Both the position numbers and the translations under genes were made by a program. From JAAYVZ01 sp035403265 (GTDB taxonomy: Bacteria > Acidobacteriota > Thermoanaerobaculia > Thermoanaerobaculales > Thermoanaerobaculaceae): DNA of 11,818 nt. The DNA is taken from positions 1-11,818 of the forward strand of contig DAONEV010000108.1 of the NCBI GenBank assembly GCA_035403265.1. The letters are read 5' to 3'. Below are positions 11,280-11,818 of the stretch, in pieces. The notes below the pieces were generated by a model, which was given only the letters and a program-made list of their open reading frames with translations, ran no database searches and had not been told where the DNA came from. Every line of letters begins with the position of its first letter. Position 1 is the stretch's first letter.

Positions 11280-11818
11280 ATGACCAGGTATTGCGTGGCG
11301 ACAGCGCTGTCTCTTGCCGTGCTTGCGGCTGGAGTCGCCTCAGCCGACGAGGCGGCCACCTTCTTCGACGGTACGCAGGTTCGGGAAATCCGTATCACCT
11401 TCACCGATGCCAACTGGTACAACACCCTTTACCAGGCGCACCAGAGCAATGTCGACGATCCCTACTTCCCCGCCCGCTTCGAGTGTGGCGGCACGGTCCT
11501 CGAGACGATCGGAGTCCGCTTCAAGGGCAACTCGTCGTTCCGCGTCAACGGCGTCAAGAAGTCGTTCAAGCTCGACTTCAACGAGTACGTCGACGACGCC
11601 ACCTTCATGGGCTTGAAAAAGCTCAACCTCAACAACCTGGCTCTTTCGCCCGACTTCATGCGCGAGAAGCTGTACCTGGACTTCGCCGGCAGGTTCATCC
11701 CGGCGATGCGGGCTGTGCATGCGCGCGTGTACGTGAACGGCGAGCTCTGGGCCTCTACATGGCTGTCGAGCAACCGGACAAGACGATGATGCAGAGCCGC
11801 TTCGGCGACGACGAGGAC
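11280..11818 (+). CDS. Secreted CotH-family protein, frameshifted and cut by the right edge
   Basis: N-terminal part of a CotH kinase-like protein, a family named for spore coat protein H, with protein-kinase-like members and many secreted homologues in non-spore-formers. A signal peptide, MTRYCVATALSLAVLAAGVASA, is followed by DEA, so SPase I cleavage after residue 22 is likely. Family features follow: VREIRITFTDANW (34-46), VRFKGNSSF (79-87), KKSFKLDFNEYVD (93-105), GLKKLNLNN (111-119), MREKLYLDF and ARVYVNGELW (148-157). After Trp157 the frame runs ASTWLSSNRTRR to a TGA ending at 11789. The +1 frame instead continues GLYMAVEQPDKTMMQS..., exactly the expected CotH sequence, to the window end. 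One G is evidently missing from the GGG at 11749-11751. Strong AGGAG site upstream. The rest of the gene is outside the window. Confidence 0.88.

Overview
The window is very GC-rich, close to two thirds or more by eye. It reads like a metagenome-type contig from a Gram-negative-like soil or sediment bacterium. It has a run of 10 Ns and an apparent one-base frameshift. Gene content (PerR-linked catalase, a P3-type Mg ATPase, a secreted CotH-family protein) and codon use would fit Acidobacteriota or a similar deep-branching phylum, but no marker gene fixes the taxonomy. I see no tRNA, rRNA, CRISPR array, insertion sequence or phage gene.

Left block, minus strand, 7578 down to 1. From upstream to downstream it holds: a magnesium-translocating P-type ATPase (mgtA); a 32-codon open frame whose first 18 residues are clearly derived from the N-terminus of 6-phosphogluconate dehydrogenase (gnd); zwf; pgl; a TPR protein resembling the RMD (regulator of microtubule dynamics) family; then a separate perR-katA pair, with katA running off the left edge. 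The gnd remnant, zwf and pgl are joined by overlapping stop and start codons, and the TPR gene follows 16 bases later. Together they look like one oxidative pentose-phosphate operon whose gnd gene has collapsed to a leader peptide. PerR keeps all five expected regulatory metal ligands. Its gene has a near-consensus promoter overlapped by a 12-bp inverted repeat that probably acts as an autoregulatory operator; katA lies 47 bases downstream.

Right block, plus strand, 7670 to the end. It holds: an unrecognised secreted or membrane-anchored protein of 298 residues; a structured intergenic stretch; a 25-codon ORF with a strong ribosome binding site; an energy-coupling-factor type nickel/cobalt importer (a CbiM-CbiN fusion, CbiQ, CbiO) with tightly packed or overlapping genes; and a CotH-family secreted protein cut by a frameshift and by the window edge. 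cbiQ is split by the N gap. The visible frames on the two sides show that 10 Ns cannot be the true gap length.

Themes: NADPH supply (zwf, pgl), peroxide defence (perR, katA) and divalent-metal uptake (mgtA, cbiMQO) lie next to each other. The strongest novelty is the gnd-derived leader peptide upstream of zwf.
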